Source: an uncultured Eubacterium sp. (GTDB lineage Bacteria; Bacillota; Clostridia; Lachnospirales; Lachnospiraceae). Taken from it: DNA of 34,570 bases. The notes beneath the pieces are model-generated. The model worked only from the letters and a program-made list of their open reading frames with translations. It did no database searches and was not told the DNA's origin. Of the stretch, positions 1 to 8,326 are shown in pieces. The stretch lies in NCBI GenBank assembly GCA_910579145.1, contig CAJTTQ010000018.1, positions 1-34,570 of the forward strand, written 5' to 3'. Numbering within the stretch: position 1 is the first letter of the stretch; every line of letters starts with the position of its first letter. The position numbers were made by a program, and so were the translations under genes.

Positions 1-2
1 TA

Positions 3-974
3 TCTATTGAATTACCGTCTACTTTAAAATCAATCGGCAAGGGGGTGTTTATGAGTTGTTTCAGTTTAAAGGAGATAAAACTGCCATCTGGTCTCTGCGA
101 AATACCCAAAGATTGTTTTTTGGAATGTTCTGATTTAGAAAAGGTTGTGATACCAGACACAGTAACTGCCATTAGGGCCGGGGCTTTTAAAGAGTGTGTC
201 AGCTTGAAAGAGATGGTATTACCGGATTCGGTTCGTGAAATCGAAAAAAATGCTTTTCAGAAGTGTGAGAATATGGTGAGATTTGTTGTTCCGTCTAAGT
301 TGTCTGCATGGAAGAACCCACTCGTGAAATGCCCGAGGTTAAGAACGGTAGTGAATCGTTCCACGCACAGTTTAGTATTAGATGATTGTCATGGAAATAA
401 AATGTGGTATGTTAAGGGAAGAAGGGTAAAGGAAGTAAAGGAAAATCAGACTGCGGTGTCTAAGGGAAAGAGATTTAAAATAACATATCGGTTTTTGGGT
501 GGGAAGAAGACAGGAAAACTCCCAACCAGCTATAGGTATGGTAATCCGATTCGATTGCCGCTTAACATAAAAAAGAAAAACTATCAATTACTTGGCTGGT
601 ATAATCCAAAGGATAAATATACTCCGTATTATTGTACGAAAACGGGTGTTCATCTCGTGGGAAATATTAGATTATCTCCTCTTTGGGTTAAGTACAAAGT
701 GGAAAATGTAAAAAACAAGACAATAGAAATCGTAATGGATGACAGTGAGGCAGTAGTCCGTTTTGGAGGATTTGCTGTCCGTTATTCCACGAACAGGGAT
801 ATGAAAAATGCAAAATATGTTACCACCAGGGGAAATAAAGGTTTTATCCGTAACCTCAGGAAAAATAAACGGTATTATGTGGAGGTCTGCTATATTGAAC
901 CGGAGATGGAGGCAGATGAAGGTGAGTTTAGTGATGTTTGGGTGGGGAAAAGAAGTGTGGTTATAAAAAGATAA
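3..974 (+). CDS. BspA-type leucine-rich-repeat surface protein, 3' part (5' end outside window)
   Basis: The reading frame is open from the window edge, so the gene starts upstream; the GTG at 45 is internal. The visible protein has about three BspA/LRR_5-type repeats (recurring LP.S/IPDTV..I...AF..C.SL.E), roughly to base 290. A middle stretch at about 470-690 has the look of an InlB B-repeat/Flg_new domain, with a LLGWY motif. The lysine-rich C-terminal stretch at about 690-970 resembles a fibronectin type III fold (VRYSTN, KNKRYYVEV). Such proteins are usually secreted and bind host or matrix; export cannot be checked here because the N-terminus is missing. It is visibly more AT-rich than the genes to its right. 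It ends in TAA just before a strong hairpin terminator and converges with the NlpC/P60 gene. Confidence 0.8.
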   Translation, partial: SIELPSTLKSIGKGVFMSCFSLKEIKLPSGLCEIPKDCFLECSDLEKVVIPDTVTAIRAGAFKECVSLKEMVLPDSVREIEKNAFQKCENMVRFVVPSKLSAWKNPLVKCPRLRTVVNRSTHSLVLDDCHGNKMWYVKGRRVKEVKENQTAVSKGKRFKITYRFLGGKKTGKLPTSYRYGNPIRLPLNIKKKNYQLLGWYNPKDKYTPYYCTKTGVHLVGNIRLSPLWVKYKVENVKNKTIEIVMDDSEAVVRFGGFAVRYSTNRDMKNAKYVTTRGNKGFIRNLRKNKRYYVEVCYIEPEMEADEGEFSDVWVGKRSVVIKR

Positions 975-975
975 A

Positions 976-1019
976 AAGAGAGGGTGGTCAGTCAGATGAA
1001 TGACTGGCCGCCCTCTCTT
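976..1019. terminator. Bidirectional hairpin terminator between convergent genes
   Basis: A 19-bp stem with two G-T wobbles pairs 976-994 with 1001-1019 around a six-base loop (GATGAA). It lies directly after the LRR gene stop and 20 bases beyond the stop of the convergent NlpC gene. The A-rich bases at 970-977 would give a U-rich tail when read from the minus strand; on the plus strand the tail is short. It probably serves both genes. Confidence 0.8.
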
Positions 1020-1038
1020 CTATCGTCGTTTCACTGTA

Positions 1039-2481
1039 TTACCCTATGATCCGTCTTGCGCAATACGGTGTCCGGTAATTGATGTTGCTGGTCGTAATAC
1101 CGGTGGTTGGATTACTTGCGTGGACAACCCGGCCGCCGCCGATGCAGATGGCTACGTGGTTGATGTGGCCGTTTTTCGCGTAGAAGATCAGATCGCCGGC
1201 TCTTGCGCTCGATACGCTGATCTTTTTACCCACGCCAGCCTGTTCGCCCGATGTACGGGGAAGGCTGATTCCGAACTTACGGAAGATGGATTGCGAGAAT
1301 CCAGAACAGTCCGTACCGTTTGTCAGGCTCGTACCGCCATATACATACGGATTGCCGACAAACTGCAGTGCGTAAGAGGCGATGGATGAACCGTCACCGC
1401 TTCCAACGACGGAACCGGACGAATTGGAACTGCTGTCCCCGCTAGAGCCTCCGGAAGATTTATTGCTGGAACTGCTTCCAGAACTACTCGATTTGTGTGA
1501 GGAACTGCCGGAATTATTACTGCTGGAAGATTTGTTACTCGAACTTCCCGTCGAACCTCCACTGGAACTGCTTCCGCCGGAGCTGTTATTGGAACTTCCG
1601 CTGCCAGAGCTGCCCGCGTTATTCGCAGCCTGTTGTCTGGCCTGCTGTTCAGCTTCCGCTCTCGCGGCGGCGGCAGCGGCAGCGGCTTTCTTTCTCGCTT
1701 CCTCGCGTTCTTCTTCGATGGAAACAGCCTTTTTAAATTTAACTGTTATATCTACAAATTCCTTGGAAACAAAGCCTTTTGTATCTCCGTCTACCATGAT
1801 CTTAACCCAGTCTTTGTCTTCCCGGATCACTTCAAAACTTTCTTCACCGGAAACGAGGGTGAGTACGGCACAATCGGTACTTTTGGCTTCGCGCACTTTC
1901 AGCGTCTCGGTATTCACGGTCGCGATTTTTGTTCCAAAACGGTCGATCAGCTTTTCCGCGCTGAAACCGATCGCTAAATATTCGGATTTTATGTATCCCT
2001 CTACCTGACCTGACCGGATCTGCACCCAGTCGCCAACCGTTTTTACGATTTTGGCAGCGCTGCCGCGGTAAAGCTTTCCGAGGATCTTACTGTCCGTGTT
2101 CGGATGTTTTCTTACGTTTACATAATCAGCGGCGACGGAAATTCCGACATTATCGTATTCGGACTTTGGCGCCGGGGTAGCTGTCGGCTCCGCCGGGGGT
2201 TCGGCTGCTGCTGCGCCGCCGGAGACCGCTGCGTCTGCCGGGCCGCCGGCAGCATTCGGATCGGTGGCAGCCGGTGCGGGGGCATCGGGAAATGCCACGA
2301 TGGCTTCCGGGTCAGAGGCCGCTCCCGCCGACTGGATATCGACGTATTGCTCAAGTGTATAAGACATCCCGGCTAGTTCGGTCTCCGTACACATCGTCGT
2401 CATGGACGATGTGATATAGTTCCCGAACAGACCGGCCGATAAGACAATGCCGGTACCGAGGAGTATTTTCCATTTATGCAT
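1039..2481 (-). CDS. Secreted SH3b-SH3b-NlpC/P60 peptidoglycan endopeptidase
   Basis: A 480-residue exported cell-wall hydrolase. From the chosen start the order is: signal or anchor segment about 5-23; Ala/Pro-rich linker to about 106; two bacterial SH3 domains at about 112-170 and 184-245 (each with LKVRE/VNVRK and DWV.I motifs); an Ala/Glu/Arg helix at 255-288; a very Ser/Gly/Asn-rich linker at 289-365; and a C-terminal NlpC/P60 domain at 366-480. Catalytic residues are Cys392 (DCSGF), His442 (NHVAI) and His454 (VHASN). The family cleaves D-gamma-glutamyl-diamino acid bonds in wall peptides, and the SH3 domains usually bind the wall. ATG at 2481 is chosen because GGAGGG lies 6 bases upstream; a longer frame starting at 2520 has no such site. 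It is a single gene with its own consensus promoter. Confidence 0.93.
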   Translation of the reverse strand: MHKWKILLGTGIVLSAGLFGNYITSSMTTMCTETELAGMSYTLEQYVDIQSAGAASDPEAIVAFPDAPAPAATDPNAAGGPADAAVSGGAAAAEPPAEPTATPAPKSEYDNVGISVAADYVNVRKHPNTDSKILGKLYRGSAAKIVKTVGDWVQIRSGQVEGYIKSEYLAIGFSAEKLIDRFGTKIATVNTETLKVREAKSTDCAVLTLVSGEESFEVIREDKDWVKIMVDGDTKGFVSKEFVDITVKFKKAVSIEEEREEARKKAAAAAAAARAEAEQQARQQAANNAGSSGSGSSNNSSGGSSSSGGSTGSSSNKSSSSNNSGSSSHKSSSSGSSSSNKSSGGSSGDSSSNSSGSVVGSGDGSSIASYALQFVGNPYVYGGTSLTNGTDCSGFSQSIFRKFGISLPRTSGEQAGVGKKISVSSARAGDLIFYAKNGHINHVAICIGGGRVVHASNPTTGITTSNINYRTPYCARRIIG

Positions 2482-2556
2482 GTTATTCCCTCCAAAATGT
2501 GCTTCGCAACTTGTAATCATTAAATAAATATTACAAAAATATTAAGTCGTAGATTT

Positions 2557-2585
2557 AGTATATCAACATTATGTTATGTTGTCAA
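2557..2585 (-). promoter_or_regulatory. Sigma-70-type promoter of the NlpC/P60 gene
   Basis: On the minus strand a perfect TTGACA (2580-2585) is followed, after 17 bases, by TATACT (2557-2562). This predicts a start near 2550 and a leader of about 70 bases before the ATG at 2481. The leader is too short for a c-di-AMP riboswitch, and no other structured element is evident. Confidence 0.85.
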
Positions 2586-2668
2586 GTGAATTTGAAACGT
2601 GTAAAAATTACCATATTACACATTAGGCAATCGGTATATTGACATCCAGACCGAGATAGGGGGGATGT

Positions 2669-3058
2669 TTACATGGATTGTGTTTTTTCTACAATTGCCT
2701 CAATCTCGATCAGTACATCTTTTGGAAGACGGGCAACTTCTACACACGAACGGGCAGGGAAATCTTTCGTGAAATATTTGGCATAAATATCGTTTACCGC
2801 TGCAAAATCGTCCATATTTTTAATGAACACAGTTGTTTTTACCGTGTCTTCGATACGCGCGCCGGAAGCGTGGATCAGGGCGGCCAGGTTTGACAGCGCC
2901 TGTTCTGCCTGCGCCTCGATCCCCCCTGTGATCAGTTCCCCGGTGGCGGGTATGATTGGGATGACACCGGACGTAAAAAGAAAGCCATTGATTTCGACAG
3001 CCTGCGAATAGGGGCCGATCGCTGCGGGAGCGTCCGTTGTAGAAATGATTTTTTTCAT
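2669..3058 (-). CDS. ridA: RidA/YjgF/YER057c/UK114 family reactive-intermediate deaminase
   Basis: A 129-residue cytosolic protein of the usual family length. RidA proteins hydrolyse reactive enamine/imine intermediates released by PLP enzymes such as threonine dehydratase. The sequence shows the family pattern: IGPYSQA near residue 14, SGVIP near 30, and the substrate-binding arginine at 103 in PARSCVEVA, followed by LPKD and IEIEAI with the conserved Glu at about 120. It is predicted to form the typical homotrimer. It has its own promoter and is separated from both neighbours. No catabolic gene sits beside it, so a specific pathway cannot be assigned. Confidence 0.93.
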   Translation of the reverse strand: MKKIISTTDAPAAIGPYSQAVEINGFLFTSGVIPIIPATGELITGGIEAQAEQALSNLAALIHASGARIEDTVKTTVFIKNMDDFAAVNDIYAKYFTKDFPARSCVEVARLPKDVLIEIEAIVEKTQSM

Positions 3059-3082
3059 GATGAATATAACCTGTCCTTTCTT

Positions 3083-3140
3083 TCTATATATGGTAAAACC
3101 TGAATCTGTCTACAAATTACGTTACTTTAATAATAACGTA
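3083..3140 (-). promoter_or_regulatory. Putative ridA promoter with upstream 7-bp inverted repeat
   Basis: On the minus strand TAGACA (3107-3112) and TATAGA (3083-3088) are separated by 18 bases. Just upstream is an inverted repeat, TACGTTA (3118-3124) and TAACGTA (3134-3140), with a 9-base centre. Its position next to the -35 box would suit a repressor or activator site. The binding protein is unknown and the match could be chance. Confidence 0.45.
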
Positions 3141-3185
3141 GAGAACGCATTCCCTCAATGATGTATTTGGAAAATAGTTTGAAAT

Positions 3186-3231
3186 ATCCCGCATGAAATA
3201 AATTCCTTTGCTGGACTTGTTCATGCGGGAT
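3186..3231. repeat. 12-bp inverted repeat after the GH43 gene
   Basis: ATCCCGCATGAA (3186-3197) pairs perfectly with 3220-3231 across a 22-base loop, beginning 15 bases beyond the GH43 stop. It probably ends the GH43 transcript, but no good U-run follows on the minus strand, so it may be a weak terminator or mRNA-end stabiliser. Confidence 0.5.
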
Positions 3232-3245
3232 AGGATCTTAATCTC

Positions 3246-5510
3246 TTATTTTTTTGTTTTTATACTGCTGTATGCCCCGTAAACGGTTTTGCCGGAAGAT
3301 TTTATAAAAGCTCTTGCCCGGAAATAGTACTTTTTGCCGGACCGCAGTTTTTTTATCGTGCAGGACAGTTTTTTGGACGTTACCTTTTTGACATTTTTCT
3401 TAAATGCTTTGTCCGTGGAATACTGAACCTGATAACCTGTGGCATTTGCCACTTTTTTCAGTTTAACCAGACATTTGTTTTTCCCCTTCTTAGTCACTTT
3501 CGTGATTTTTGTTCTCGCGGGTTTTTTGATGGCAGGGGAAGGGGGTGTTCCGGTATTTGGTGAAACCGACGGCTGTGTCACAGCCGCAGGCGGGTTCTGG
3601 CCGGAAGGCGGCGCAGCAGTCGGGATTTCAGGAGCCGGTGTCGGCTTTGGAACTTCCTTTTTGGCAAATTGCCACGTGTCAAAGTTAAACAGTTTGGCGC
3701 TCTCTTCCCCGCGGAAAATGAAGTACAGGTCGTGGACGCCGACGGCATCTCCGGTTAAATCTGCCGTAAAGTCCTGATAGATATTTGTGCCGCCGGTATT
3801 GGTAATCTCCACGGTGCCGATCTGGCATTCTTTGTCCGTGCCGTAATCAAGCCACAATTCGATACTTCCAGAAACCGTGTCGCAGTCCGGGTTAAAGATC
3901 ACATTGCCTTTGCTGTCCTCCGTTAGGTTTGTCGGAGGGAGTCCCTCGCCGCAGGCGGCGGAAACGGTAATATGTTCAGCTCTCGTCTCGCCAAAGTCTA
4001 CGTTTGCCACTTTGATATAGTCGTTGTTGTCGATGTCGCACACGACGACGCCGAACTTGGCGGCGGATTGCCAAAACGCTATATTTCCCGTGACGGGATC
4101 TTTGTCTTCCGTGATGATTTCTTTAGCCTTCGTCTTAACACCCTGTCCGGTTCCGTTAAAGCCTCCGGTCACGCCGTCCAGGTTCGAGGCCCAGCAGATC
4201 GTCTCCGCCTGATTTAACTCATAGGGGTTCAGCGTGCCGATGGCATCGACGCTGAAGTAAGGAGTTCCTTTTGTCGTGTCCTCCATGCCCTGTTCGAGCA
4301 GGGCGGCCGTTTCTTCGTCCGTCTCTTTCACGATCAGGTTATTTTCGTCATAAGAGAACTCTTTGACACAGACTGAGCGGTCGGAGCCGGTGCCGCCGAC
4401 GAGCATTTCATTCAGGTAAAATAGATAATTTTTTCCCTGAAACTGTGCGACGCCCGGATGGATGCAGGAATAGCCGTTTTCCCTGTCCATAACAAGTCCC
4501 CGGTAGGTCCAGGGCCCGATCGGGGAAGGCGCCGTCGAGTACTCGATCGTTTCTCCCGGTGTACGTCCTCCCACAAAAAATAGGAAATAATCGTCCGTAC
4601 CTTCTTTTCCGTCATCGTGCTTGATGAGCCACGGGCCTTCTTCGAAGGCGGAACGTTTCTGCTTGCTGCTGGCAGGCTCAGTCGGGAATTTGCCGGTCGT
4701 GCTTTCCCCTTGTGTCGGTTTTCCAAACGACGCGTACCCTTCATCCCCATAGGTCTGGAAGCTGTGAAGGCCCGGCCGTACCTCGCCGAGGATCTTATTA
4801 TCGCTCTTGGAGAACCGCGGGTCGATCTGGCTTTCCTCTTCGGATAGGATACCGTCTCCGTCCGTATCCGGATCGACGTCTAGCAGGTCGTCGGTCAGTT
4901 TGCAGTAACGCAGGTACGGATTGCCCCAGTAGAGATAGTAGTCATAGTTTTCCACATCATCGGGATTCCCGTGATCCTCGACAAATACGGCAGGGTCAAT
5001 ATTTCCGCCGTCCCAGCCGCCGTCGATCAGATATTTGCCGGGGGTCGCGTCCTCAAATGGCCCCCACGGGTTGTCGGATACGGCCACATCGATCTTAGTG
5101 CCGTTAAAAGGAGCGAACAGATAGTACTTATTTTTCTGTACACCGTCCTCTACAACAGGTTTCATCACGACATGCTGTGCCCATGCCCGCCAGTTTTTTT
5201 CACCGTCACGGTCAAAGGTTTCGGCATGTGCGATCTGGCCGTGGTCGGTCCAGTTCACCATATCTTTCGTGGAGAAACAGCGCCATTCGTTCATCAGGCT
5301 CCATTCCGTGGATGCGCTCTCGCGCCGTTCATCGCGCGTCGTATACACATACATCGTGTCCCCGACGACGAGCGGGGACGGATCGGCGGTATACATCGTC
5401 TGTACGATTGGATTTTCTGCCTCTACCCGAATGCTGTCTGGCATGATACATAGCGTGCTCAGACAGATGGCAAGCGAGCCGGCCAAAATCCGTTTCCAAT
5501 GTTTTTTCAT
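3246..5510 (-). CDS. Secreted GH43 glycosidase with CBM6-like and fibronectin-III-like modules
   Basis: A 754-residue exported enzyme, probably a beta-xylosidase or alpha-L-arabinofuranosidase acting on xylan. A signal peptide spans about 1-31. The five-bladed GH43 domain covers about 34-400, with general base Asp43 (TADPSP), pKa-modulating Asp172 (NIDPAVF) and general acid Glu291 (EEGPWL). A CBM6-like jelly roll lies at about 428-616, then a Pro/Thr linker, then a very basic Fn3-like domain at about 663-754. An EF-hand/dockerin-type calcium loop (Asp215, 217, 219, Gly220, Glu226) is inserted within the catalytic domain. ATG at 5510 is preferred over 5522 because GAGGG lies 6 bases before it. 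The gene is divergent from the esterase gene and shares its regulatory motif. Exact substrate cannot be told from sequence. Confidence 0.88.
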   Translation of the reverse strand: MKKHWKRILAGSLAICLSTLCIMPDSIRVEAENPIVQTMYTADPSPLVVGDTMYVYTTRDERRESASTEWSLMNEWRCFSTKDMVNWTDHGQIAHAETFDRDGEKNWRAWAQHVVMKPVVEDGVQKNKYYLFAPFNGTKIDVAVSDNPWGPFEDATPGKYLIDGGWDGGNIDPAVFVEDHGNPDDVENYDYYLYWGNPYLRYCKLTDDLLDVDPDTDGDGILSEEESQIDPRFSKSDNKILGEVRPGLHSFQTYGDEGYASFGKPTQGESTTGKFPTEPASSKQKRSAFEEGPWLIKHDDGKEGTDDYFLFFVGGRTPGETIEYSTAPSPIGPWTYRGLVMDRENGYSCIHPGVAQFQGKNYLFYLNEMLVGGTGSDRSVCVKEFSYDENNLIVKETDEETAALLEQGMEDTTKGTPYFSVDAIGTLNPYELNQAETICWASNLDGVTGGFNGTGQGVKTKAKEIITEDKDPVTGNIAFWQSAAKFGVVVCDIDNNDYIKVANVDFGETRAEHITVSAACGEGLPPTNLTEDSKGNVIFNPDCDTVSGSIELWLDYGTDKECQIGTVEITNTGGTNIYQDFTADLTGDAVGVHDLYFIFRGEESAKLFNFDTWQFAKKEVPKPTPAPEIPTAAPPSGQNPPAAVTQPSVSPNTGTPPSPAIKKPARTKITKVTKKGKNKCLVKLKKVANATGYQVQYSTDKAFKKNVKKVTSKKLSCTIKKLRSGKKYYFRARAFIKSSGKTVYGAYSSIKTKK

Positions 5511-5573
5511 ATTTGCCCTCATTTCTCCGAAGCGGTATGAACCTCATTCTTCGGTGCTTTTTAGTTAATTATG

Positions 5574-5629
5574 ATTATACAACGGCGGGAGGTTCCTGTC
5601 TGTGATGTATTCAGAAAGAAAAATTGATG
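5574..5629 (-). promoter_or_regulatory. GH43 promoter with AraC-type direct repeats
   Basis: On the minus strand CAGACA (5597-5602) and TATAAT (5574-5579) are 17 bases apart, giving a start near 5567. The bases immediately before the -35 read AATACATCA (5603-5611), and a second CATCAAT-bearing copy lies 22 bases further upstream (attgatg on the plus strand at 5623-5629). The ATCA abutting the -35 box matches the arrangement at the esterase and kinase-xylanase promoters. Confidence 0.6.
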
Positions 5630-5640
5630 TTTTGAGAGTT

Positions 5641-5722
5641 CTAAATATATCAAATAAGTTCGTTATGTTTCAAACGATATGCTTGATAGATCATTGGAAA
5701 TGCAAAAAATGTAGTGTATAGT
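5641..5722 (+). promoter_or_regulatory. Esterase promoter with tandem AraC-type operator
   Basis: TTGGAA (5694-5699) and TATAGT (5717-5722) are 17 bases apart, giving a start near 5729 and a leader of about 34 bases. TGATAGATCA (5684-5693) directly abuts the -35 box. Related copies lie 21 bases upstream (5661-5674, weaker) and 41 bases upstream (5641-5654, ATATATCAA core). The copy next to the -35 matches 12 of 14 positions with the site at 8348-8361. This is the layout expected for activation by an AraC/XylS protein. Confidence 0.65.
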
Positions 5723-5762
5723 TAAACTGAGAGTTTACCATATAATGAAAAGGGGCAGTAAA

Positions 5763-7463
5763 ATGCGAACGATGAACAGCAGGAGGATTTTGTCGTTTGG
5801 CTTAACATTAGCCGTGATAGGTTCGTGTTTTGGAGGGATCATATCAGATCCTGCCAATGGACAGGCAGCTAAAAAAGCGAAACTGAAAACAAAGTCCATC
5901 ACAGTGGAGGTTGGAAAGAAGAAAACGATCAAGCTTACAGGGAAAAAAAGTAAGGCGAAGTATACGTTTCAGGCTTCGAACAAAAAGATCAAGGTGAGTA
6001 AGAAAGGCGTTGTAACAGCGGTGAAAAAAGGGAGTGCGACTGTCAAAGTAAAAGAGGTTTATAAAAAGAAGAAAAAGAGCGTCGGAACGGTTAAAGTGAA
6101 GGTGGTGGCAAAGGATGTAAAGAAACAGACAAAAGCCCCAGCGGGCACGACGCCTGTTGTGACGGCACAGCCGCCAGAACAGCCATCGCAGCCGCCAGTA
6201 CAGGTTCCGCCATTGGGTACGACCGAGCCGGTGGCGACAGATGTACCAAAGTCGACGGACGTACCAGAGCCGACGGATGATCCGGATGAAGATCCGGCTT
6301 ATAAGCAGATGAGGGAAAACTCGGTTCTTTCTACCGGAAATAACGCGAGGATCAAAAAAGCGATCGCGAAGGCGAGGGCTGGAGAGGAAGTGAATATCGG
6401 TTACATCGGCGGATCGATCACGGAAGGAGCAGCGGCAGATCCGAATGAGAATTGTTATGCTTCCCTGTCAGCGAAGGCTTTTGGCGAGAGATACGGGGTC
6501 AATGGCGGCGAAAATGTGCATTATGTGAATGCCGGTATGAGCGGTACGCCATCATCACTCGGTATCGTGCGTTATGAGCGCGACGTCGTCGATAAGCTTG
6601 GAAAAACGCCGGATATCCTTTTTATTGAATTTGCGGTGAATGACTACGGGGAATGCACGAACGGCGGCGCCTATGAGGGACTGATCCGCCGCGGTCTGCA
6701 GTCAGACGCGGCAGTTGTGCTGATCTTCTCCATATTTAAGCAGAATAAGCTAGACAGCAACCGCGTGATGGAGTCCGCGTATATCCCGTACGGTGAACAT
6801 TATGACCTTCCGATGGTGAGTATGGGGGATGCCGTGAAGGAGCGGCTATCTGAAGATGGATTCCACGACTGGTACTACGCGAGCGACGGCATGCACCCGA
6901 CAAATGACGGGCACCAGCTCATGGCGGACTGTGTGATGACATTGATCAAAACGATCGGCAGGGAGAGCTCGGAAGAGGATAATATCGACAGCGCGAACCT
7001 TCCCGCGCCGAAAAAAACGGATGCGTTTACGGATGTGAAGACGATCTGGGCAGATACGGATATTTCAAAACAGAGCGCCATCGTCTCGTTTGACAAAGGC
7101 GGTTTTGACAGCACGGACCCCAATGTGTGGAAATTTCAGCATCTGGGCGGCGCTTCCGCGTTTCCGGTAAACTTTATGCACAAGGCCGAGTCCGGGGATG
7201 CCGGTATCAAGGCGGTGATAAACTGCAAAAACCTGATCATCATAACGAAACATACTTCGTCGAAAACAGCGGGTACGGCGGAACTATGGGTTGATGGCAA
7301 AAAAGTGAAGACACTGACCGGATACGATTCCGGCGGCTGGAACCAGGCAGTTCCTGAACTCGGATTTAATGAAACTGCAGCAGCGGAACATGAGATTGAG
7401 ATTAAGATGGCAGAAGGAGATGAGGGAAAGGAATTTACCGTATTGGCACTGGGGTATAACTAG
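5763..7463 (+). CDS. Secreted SGNH/GDSL esterase with N-terminal Ig-like domain (probable acetylxylan esterase)
   Basis: A 566-residue exported hydrolase. Signal peptide about 1-36; very lysine-rich Ig-like (BIG2-type) domain at about 38-118; Pro/Thr linker at 120-180; SGNH hydrolase domain at about 207-400; C-terminal beta-sandwich at about 425-566. All four SGNH blocks are visible: Ser218 (GGSITEG), Gly258 (NAGMSG), Asn293 (AVND) and the Asp375-x-x-His378 pair (SDGMH). Removal of acetyl groups from xylan is inferred from the GH43 and GH10 neighbours; other ester substrates are possible. Start 5763 is chosen because AGGGG lies 7 bases upstream and the promoter would place the RNA start near 5729; the in-frame ATG at 5745 has no ribosome site. 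It is followed closely by the AraC gene, with no terminator between. Confidence 0.85.
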   Translation: MRTMNSRRILSFGLTLAVIGSCFGGIISDPANGQAAKKAKLKTKSITVEVGKKKTIKLTGKKSKAKYTFQASNKKIKVSKKGVVTAVKKGSATVKVKEVYKKKKKSVGTVKVKVVAKDVKKQTKAPAGTTPVVTAQPPEQPSQPPVQVPPLGTTEPVATDVPKSTDVPEPTDDPDEDPAYKQMRENSVLSTGNNARIKKAIAKARAGEEVNIGYIGGSITEGAAADPNENCYASLSAKAFGERYGVNGGENVHYVNAGMSGTPSSLGIVRYERDVVDKLGKTPDILFIEFAVNDYGECTNGGAYEGLIRRGLQSDAAVVLIFSIFKQNKLDSNRVMESAYIPYGEHYDLPMVSMGDAVKERLSEDGFHDWYYASDGMHPTNDGHQLMADCVMTLIKTIGRESSEEDNIDSANLPAPKKTDAFTDVKTIWADTDISKQSAIVSFDKGGFDSTDPNVWKFQHLGGASAFPVNFMHKAESGDAGIKAVINCKNLIIITKHTSSKTAGTAELWVDGKKVKTLTGYDSGGWNQAVPELGFNETAAAEHEIEIKMAEGDEGKEFTVLALGYN

Positions 7464-7526
7464 TGTGGATTCAATGCGTCGTCCCTTCTTTCCGGCGGAT
7501 TCTGGTGGCATTTGGAGGTATGGAAC

Positions 7527-8324
7527 ATGATTAAAATCTTATACGCCGTGATGGACGATCATAAAAAAGAATCGTTTGAGGACGATCTAGTGTATGCCCG
7601 TGGAGAATACGAGATCATGCTGTTTGAGACCCGAACATGGATCGAGGTGGGAGGGGAGATGCGGGAGTATCCAGAAAGTACGTGTATTCTGTACCAGCCG
7701 GGGCAGAGGGTTCATTACCGGTCGGCAGGCGGGGAACTAATCTATAACTGGATCCGCTTTAACTGTGATGAGGAACTGTATCAAAAAGGGTTTCTTCCGT
7801 TTGGCGTACCGGTGTCCTGCCCGGATCTGAGCTGGTATAAAATATACTGGCAGGCGGTGGCAAATGAAAACTTTTGGGAACACAGGAGTTCGCAATATGT
7901 CATCGAGCGTCTCATGCACATTATTTTCCACAGGCTGCACGACTACGCGTTCCAGGAAGAAGATTCGGGCTATCAGGAATCCTTTCTATCGCTGCGGGAG
8001 CAGATTTACCAGCATCCGGAACGGCAGTGGACACTGGAGGAAATGGCCCAGTATGTGAAACTCGGCACGCGTTCCCTGCAGAAATTTTATAAGAACTTTT
8101 TTGGTATCACCTGTATCAATGAAGTTATTTTAAGCAGGACGAACCGGGCAAAGCTGCTGCTCTTGCGCACGTCAAAAAGCATTTCGGAGATCAGCCAGCA
8201 GTGCGGATATAATAACTGGGAACATTTTTCCAGGCAGTTTAAGAGCCGGGAGGGGATGACTCCGACGCAATACCGGAAAGAGCACGGCGGGGATGGAAAG
8301 GCTGTCAAAGGAACGACACAGTGA
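7527..8324 (+). CDS. AraC/XylS-family transcriptional regulator
   Basis: A 265-residue cytosolic DNA-binding protein. Residues 1-155 form an AraC-type sensor domain, probably a cupin (CILYQPGQRVHYRS is typical). Residues about 160-255 hold two helix-turn-helix motifs: TLEEMAQYVKLGTRSLQKFYK (169-189, quoted in part) and ISEISQQCGY followed by the family signature HFSRQFKSREGMTPTQYR (233-250). ATG at 7527 has GGAGG 8 bases upstream; a TTG at 7512 is in frame but lies before the ribosome site. The gene follows the esterase after 63 bases, so it is probably co-transcribed. Its position between three promoters with a shared repeat suggests it activates the xylan genes in response to xylo-oligosaccharide or a related signal; the ligand is unknown. 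Confidence 0.92.
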   Translation: MIKILYAVMDDHKKESFEDDLVYARGEYEIMLFETRTWIEVGGEMREYPESTCILYQPGQRVHYRSAGGELIYNWIRFNCDEELYQKGFLPFGVPVSCPDLSWYKIYWQAVANENFWEHRSSQYVIERLMHIIFHRLHDYAFQEEDSGYQESFLSLREQIYQHPERQWTLEEMAQYVKLGTRSLQKFYKNFFGITCINEVILSRTNRAKLLLLRTSKSISEISQQCGYNNWEHFSRQFKSREGMTPTQYRKEHGGDGKAVKGTTQ

Positions 8325-8326
8325 TT

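Noticed and set aside
45..53. GTG/ATG as the start of the LRR protein
   Set aside because: The frame is open upstream to the window edge and the upstream codons encode part of the same repeat (LPSTLKSIGKG).
1380..1620. Short repeated units that could suggest a CRISPR or tandem DNA repeat
   Set aside because: These are degenerate Ser/Gly/Asn codons of the NlpC linker, without uniform repeat length or spacers.
1382..2008. 208-codon plus-strand frame rich in Leu/Glu/Pro opposite the NlpC/P60 gene
   Set aside because: It is the complement of the Ser/Gly linker and Ala-rich helix; its repeats come from the sense gene.
2486..2556. c-di-AMP (ydaO-type) riboswitch before the NlpC/P60 gene, as is common for such hydrolases
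   Set aside because: The predicted leader is only about 70 bases and has no supporting helices.
5741..5746. Perfect TATAAT as the esterase -10 box
   Set aside because: No -35 at the right distance, and it would leave almost no leader before the 5763 start. TTGGAA-17-TATAGT just upstream, with the shared operator, is a better promoter.
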